64,000 bases of DNA, from assembly GCA_965238025.1 (NCBI GenBank), contig OZ250162.1, positions 3,658,001 to 3,722,000 of the forward strand, given 5' to 3'. The DNA is from Pelagihabitans sp965238025. Lineage in GTDB: Bacteria > Bacteroidota > Bacteroidia > Flavobacteriales > Flavobacteriaceae. Every line of letters begins with the position of its first letter. The first letter of the stretch is position 1. Positions 61,129-64,000 of the stretch are shown here, one piece after another. The notes under the pieces are model-generated. The model did no database searches, was not told the DNA's origin, and saw nothing but the letters and a program-made list of their open reading frames with translations. The position numbers were made by a program, and so were the translations under genes.

Positions 61129-61451
61129 TACTCCTGTCTATTTTGTTGTTCTTTGTTCATAAACTCCTTGATTTTTCGCTCTTCCCATTCCTTTCCGAAA
61201 AATATATTATATCGAAACGCTTTACGAGCATGGAACACAACACCTATGCCCCAGAAAATCCATATTAAAAAGGTGCCAAAATCCCAAAAAGCTTCATTAA
61301 AGCTTTCCCCATTGTAAAGGTTTCTAACTATCTTGTTTACAGATACAAAAGTGCAAACAACAAGGTAAACAGCCAGGTGAGCATAAAACCCTTTTAGCTC
61401 TTCAACGCGCTTCTTCGCTTTTTCTCTTTTGTCTAAATCTATACGTTTCAT
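61128..61451 (-). CDS. 2TM domain protein
   Basis: With the ATG at 61451 the product has 107 residues: KAKKRVEELKGFYAHLAVYL, helix 1, the loop NGESFNEAFWDFGTFLIW, helix 2 (IWIFWGIGVVFHARKAF) and tail NIFFGKEWEERKIKEFM. An ATG three codons upstream (61460) and a longer frame to 61514 exist. However, the TAATG overlap with the previous stop matches the two other coupled junctions of this operon, so 61451 is preferred. Confidence 0.86.
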   Translation of the reverse strand: MKRIDLDKREKAKKRVEELKGFYAHLAVYLVVCTFVSVNKIVRNLYNGESFNEAFWDFGTFLIWIFWGIGVVFHARKAFRYNIFFGKEWEERKIKEFMNKEQQNRQE

Positions 61452-61774
61452 TAGTTCCATCGATTTTGTTGTTCTTCTTCGTTCATAAACTCCCTGATTT
61501 TTCGCTCTTCCCAATCCCTTCCGAAAAAAGGATTCAAGCCAAATACTTTTACGGCCTTAAAAACCAGTCCCAATCCCCATCCAAAGGCTGCCCATAAAAA
61601 CCACATATGGCTCCATGCATTTGTATAGTAGTTTAATGCCGCTAAAAATGAAATGAAAATAGCATACGACATTAAACTTGAATAAAACTTTTTCTCCATG
61701 GCGATTCGTGCTTTTGCCCTTACATATTTCGCCTCCTGTTTATTCGTCGTGTTTCCTTCCTCTAAAAAGTTCAT
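61451..61774 (-). CDS. 2TM domain protein
   Basis: The 107-residue protein begins with RAKARIAMEKKFYSSLMSYA, which departs from the RVxxIKGFY pattern of its siblings. Helix 1, a loop and helix 2 (WFLWAAFGWGLGLVFKAV) follow, with tail NPFFGRDWEERKIREFMNEE. Helix 2 resembles that of the kinase fusion (ALGWGFGLTGHGLEAF) more than the others. It is the first stand-alone 2TM gene, 123 bases downstream of the kinase stop, the largest gap in the operon, where a second promoter might lie. Confidence 0.87.
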   Translation of the reverse strand: MNFLEEGNTTNKQEAKYVRAKARIAMEKKFYSSLMSYAIFISFLAALNYYTNAWSHMWFLWAAFGWGLGLVFKAVKVFGLNPFFGRDWEERKIREFMNEEEQQNRWN

Positions 61775-61897
61775 TTGATTTCTGTTTTAAGTGGGTTGCT
61801 TTGTTTTATCAAATTTCTATAAAATAATTCCCTTTTATAAAAATTACTTCCCGAACTGTTATTTTTCTGGAATGAATCGGGCTAACCAAATACTCAA

Positions 61898-63241
61898 TTA
61901 GAAGTTCTCATCATCCATAAACTCCCGCATCTTGCGCTCTTCCCAGTTCCTGCCATAAAAGGGATTATAACCAAAAGCCTCTAATCCATGTCCCGTAAGG
62001 CCAAACCCCCAACCTAAGGCCGGGAAAAGAGCCCAAGGAAAACTCGAAGTATTGTAGTTTATGAAAATTAAAAATGGAATGACCAAACAATAAGCAATCA
62101 GATTACGATAGAATCCCTTAATAGCTTCAACCCGTTCTTTTGCCTTTTCATAGCGCTTATCCTCAATATATAGTTGTTGTGTTTCCATAGCTGAAATTCG
62201 TTTTGTTAACATAGGCAGTTCAACACTAAACCCCGATGCCGTTTTGTTTATTCTTACTTTTCTATCGGTTAATATTTTATAACGTTGCTGTATATTGGTC
62301 AGACCCACTCCACTACTTTTTTTAACTACCTGTTTTTCCTGAAGGTTATTGCTAACAACGAGACTCGCGCCCTCTTCAAACACTTTTATATGCAATGGCC
62401 TATCTGAGGTTACCACATTATGTTTTACGGCATTCTCTAATAAGAGCTGTAATGATAACGGTATTATTTTGGCGTCAGGGTCGATGCTCCGTTCCGGTAT
62501 TTCGAATACAATACTATCCTCAAACCTCATTTTTAATAGTCGCACATAGGTTCTTGCAAATTGCAATTCCTCATCTACCGTGACCAAATCTTTATTTTTT
62601 TGTTCTAAAACATACCTATAGACCTTACTTAGGGATGTTGTGAATTTTTGCGCTTGGTACGGGTCTTCTTCGATTAGACTTGTAAGTACGTTCAGACTAT
62701 TGAATAAAAAGTGTGGGTCTAGCTGGTTTTTTAAAGCATCAAACTTCGCGGATGCCGTACCAGCAATGATTTTCTGTTCTTTTACCCTGTTTTCTTGACG
62801 ATACTTATAATACCACACCGCATAAAAAATACCGGACACAATCAAAGTAATAACCACTGGTTGTATATAATAATCAATGGGATGAGAGGCCAAAACTCCC
62901 TGAATCGGTTCGCCATAATAACCTGAAAGAATAACGATTCGACCTACAAAAACCGCTAGGCATGTAACCACAACATTACCTAGTAAGGCAATAGATAATC
63001 TTTGGAAGGTATATAAAAAATTATCCCACTTCTTCAACAGAAATAGAAACCAAGCCATGTTGGCCATGTAGATAATCATCGTAAATACTATATTGGTAAA
63101 GAATTCCTCCCCAATATTAGCAACTATGGCATCAAACCTCCAGCTCTCTGCAAAATAATAATACACTAAAAAGCCCAAAAAGAGGAGTGTACCCAATAAA
63201 AAGGCTCTAAGAAGTTCTCTTAAAAAAATTTTCTTCGTCAT
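61898..63241 (-). CDS. LytS-type sensor histidine kinase with C-terminal 2TM domain
   Basis: The 447-residue protein has four membrane helices at about 10-28, 47-69, 82-106 and 125-144. A His_kinase domain (about 165-230) has the phospho-His177 in LDPHFLFNSLN, and an HATPase domain carries LLENAVKHN and GVGLTNIQQRY. From about residue 358 a complete 2TM domain follows, with KAKERVEAIKGFYRNLIAY, two helices and NPFYGRNWEERKMREFM. I chose the ATG at 63241, which overlaps the upstream stop as TAATG; four more codons lie upstream in frame. The two extra helices behind the catalytic domain place the C-terminus back at the membrane, an unusual arrangement. Confidence 0.92.
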   Translation of the reverse strand: MTKKIFLRELLRAFLLGTLLFLGFLVYYYFAESWRFDAIVANIGEEFFTNIVFTMIIYMANMAWFLFLLKKWDNFLYTFQRLSIALLGNVVVTCLAVFVGRIVILSGYYGEPIQGVLASHPIDYYIQPVVITLIVSGIFYAVWYYKYRQENRVKEQKIIAGTASAKFDALKNQLDPHFLFNSLNVLTSLIEEDPYQAQKFTTSLSKVYRYVLEQKNKDLVTVDEELQFARTYVRLLKMRFEDSIVFEIPERSIDPDAKIIPLSLQLLLENAVKHNVVTSDRPLHIKVFEEGASLVVSNNLQEKQVVKKSSGVGLTNIQQRYKILTDRKVRINKTASGFSVELPMLTKRISAMETQQLYIEDKRYEKAKERVEAIKGFYRNLIAYCLVIPFLIFINYNTSSFPWALFPALGWGFGLTGHGLEAFGYNPFYGRNWEERKMREFMDDENF

Positions 63242-63864
63242 TATTTGTTGCAATTTTTAAGCGTCATTTCTGCCCTGTCCTTTCCCCAGTTCGGGTGAAA
63301 ATCCGTCTCCGGTTTAAAGGTATCAAAAAGTTCTAAAGAACGCTCTACATCTTTACAATACGGGGTGGTATCCTGTCCAAAATATTTGGCAGATCCCATA
63401 TCCCATTCAGCTTTAGAAAAGATTACCCGAGGGTTATCCGGGGCCAATTGCACCGCCTTGGCATATAGGGCTACTATTTTTCCCGAAAGGGTCATCCCGT
63501 AGGTGGCACCATCATGGGCGACCCATGCCGTATGTATCATTGCCTGTTGCACCATAATTTCGGGGTTTTCCGGGGAAATGGTCTTGGCCAAATCAATAAA
63601 CTGCTGAGCTTTTTCAAGCTGTTGGGTCAATTTTTCTTTGTCTTTTTCCCCAAAAGATGAAATCGTATTAATTTGGGCCACATAATAATATGGCAACCAA
63701 TTTTCGGTTTCAGCAGTAGCAATCCGTTCAAAAAGATTGGAAGCCTCATTTGATTTGCCTTCGCCCCAAAGCTGAAAAGCCTTTTGCATTCCAGCAGCGT
63801 ATTGATCCTGGGGAAAACCCAGCGCCGAGATAAAAAATACTGCAATTGCGATTGTTTTTTTCAT
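63241..63864 (-). CDS. Exported TPR-like protein, first gene of the 2TM operon
   Basis: The 207-residue protein has a signal peptide (MKKTIAIAVFFISALGFPQ) and TPR-like helices (AFQLWGEGKSNEASNLFERI, NWLPYYYVAQINTISS, LYAKAVQLAPDNPRVIFSKA). It ends PYCKDVERSLELFDTFKPET with a Cys pair in the C-terminal half. The ATG at 63864 precedes the signal directly; the frame runs 17 codons further upstream but that part is not signal-like. Its TAA overlaps the kinase ATG by one base, so the two are translationally coupled. A periplasmic partner or ligand reporter for the kinase is an inference. Confidence 0.82.
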   Translation of the reverse strand: MKKTIAIAVFFISALGFPQDQYAAGMQKAFQLWGEGKSNEASNLFERIATAETENWLPYYYVAQINTISSFGEKDKEKLTQQLEKAQQFIDLAKTISPENPEIMVQQAMIHTAWVAHDGATYGMTLSGKIVALYAKAVQLAPDNPRVIFSKAEWDMGSAKYFGQDTTPYCKDVERSLELFDTFKPETDFHPNWGKDRAEMTLKNCNK

Positions 63865-64000
63865 AATAGATGGTTTTTTGATTATGCAACAAATTTGGGC
63901 GGTTATTTTCACCATATAAAAAAAGAAAAACCGAAATGTTGAATTTAACGGATGGACTGTAAATTAATGCTATAACAGCGCTTCAGGGATTAAAATATAA

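Overview
The window looks like ordinary chromosome from a marine-type member of Flavobacteriaceae (Bacteroidota). The evidence is consistent. Promoters fit the Bacteroidota pattern TTTG-N19-TAnnTTTG; the best example lies upstream of rpmH. Lipoproteins carry an acidic stretch after the lipid-bearing Cys. A secreted metalloprotease ends in a type IX secretion (T9SS) sorting domain. Many families are Bacteroidota-specific or enriched there (DUF4252, DUF4199, DUF6090, DUF2490, 2TM, LETM1-related, GlmU-like), and ribosomal protein L31 is the type B form. I cannot name the genus. I see no rRNA, tRNA, CRISPR array, prophage, transposase or classical defence island.

Layout. (1) 1-2855: an ECF sigma factor, a one-helix putative anti-sigma protein and three DUF4252 paralogues in one operon that runs off the left edge. 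(2) 3069-4556: a surface S41 protease. (3) 4628-10848: a vitamin B12 uptake locus. A cobalamin riboswitch precedes btuB and a BtuG-like surface propeller; the divergent arm encodes a BtuF/C/D-type ABC importer. (4) 10957-14169: DUF6090, rmuC, a small membrane protein and a thioesterase. (5) 14202-18171: the oxidative pentose phosphate genes pgl, zwf and gnd. (6) 18239-20540: an A+T-rich pair, a membrane LytTR regulator and a serine hydrolase. (7) 20651-30871: a PLP decarboxylase, a GIY-YIG-like protein, carB, rpmH, a lytic transglycosylase, small enzymes and mtaB. (8) 31098-33362: an oxidoreductase/VOC/ECF sigma operon behind an ECF-like promoter. (9) 33412-40504: GlmU-like protein, L31, a glycosyltransferase, a phosphosugar mutase and an MsbA-type exporter. 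(10) 40519-49341: a haem-binding protein, a second ECF module with a CpxP/Spy-like protein, a BNR-propeller protein, DUF2490, a hydrolase-OsmC fusion and SodC. (11) 49740-59532: the T9SS metalloprotease, a TIGR04283 glycosyltransferase with DUF547, an outer-membrane barrel, an RND exporter and a LETM1-related protein. (12) 59613-63864: a seven-gene operon of a TPR-like protein, a histidine kinase with a C-terminal 2TM domain, four stand-alone 2TM proteins and a LytTR response regulator.

How the genes work together. Most of the window is housekeeping metabolism and envelope biology, with several self-contained signalling cassettes. The most unusual is the last operon, where the kinase carries the same small membrane domain as the four proteins encoded between it and its presumed response regulator. 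The oxidoreductase/VOC/ECF operon is the second: its sigma factor has a long Cys-rich C-terminal region and no recognisable anti-sigma gene. Neither has a function I can read from sequence. The B12 locus has a clear function and a clean regulatory asymmetry, since the riboswitch controls only the outer-membrane arm.
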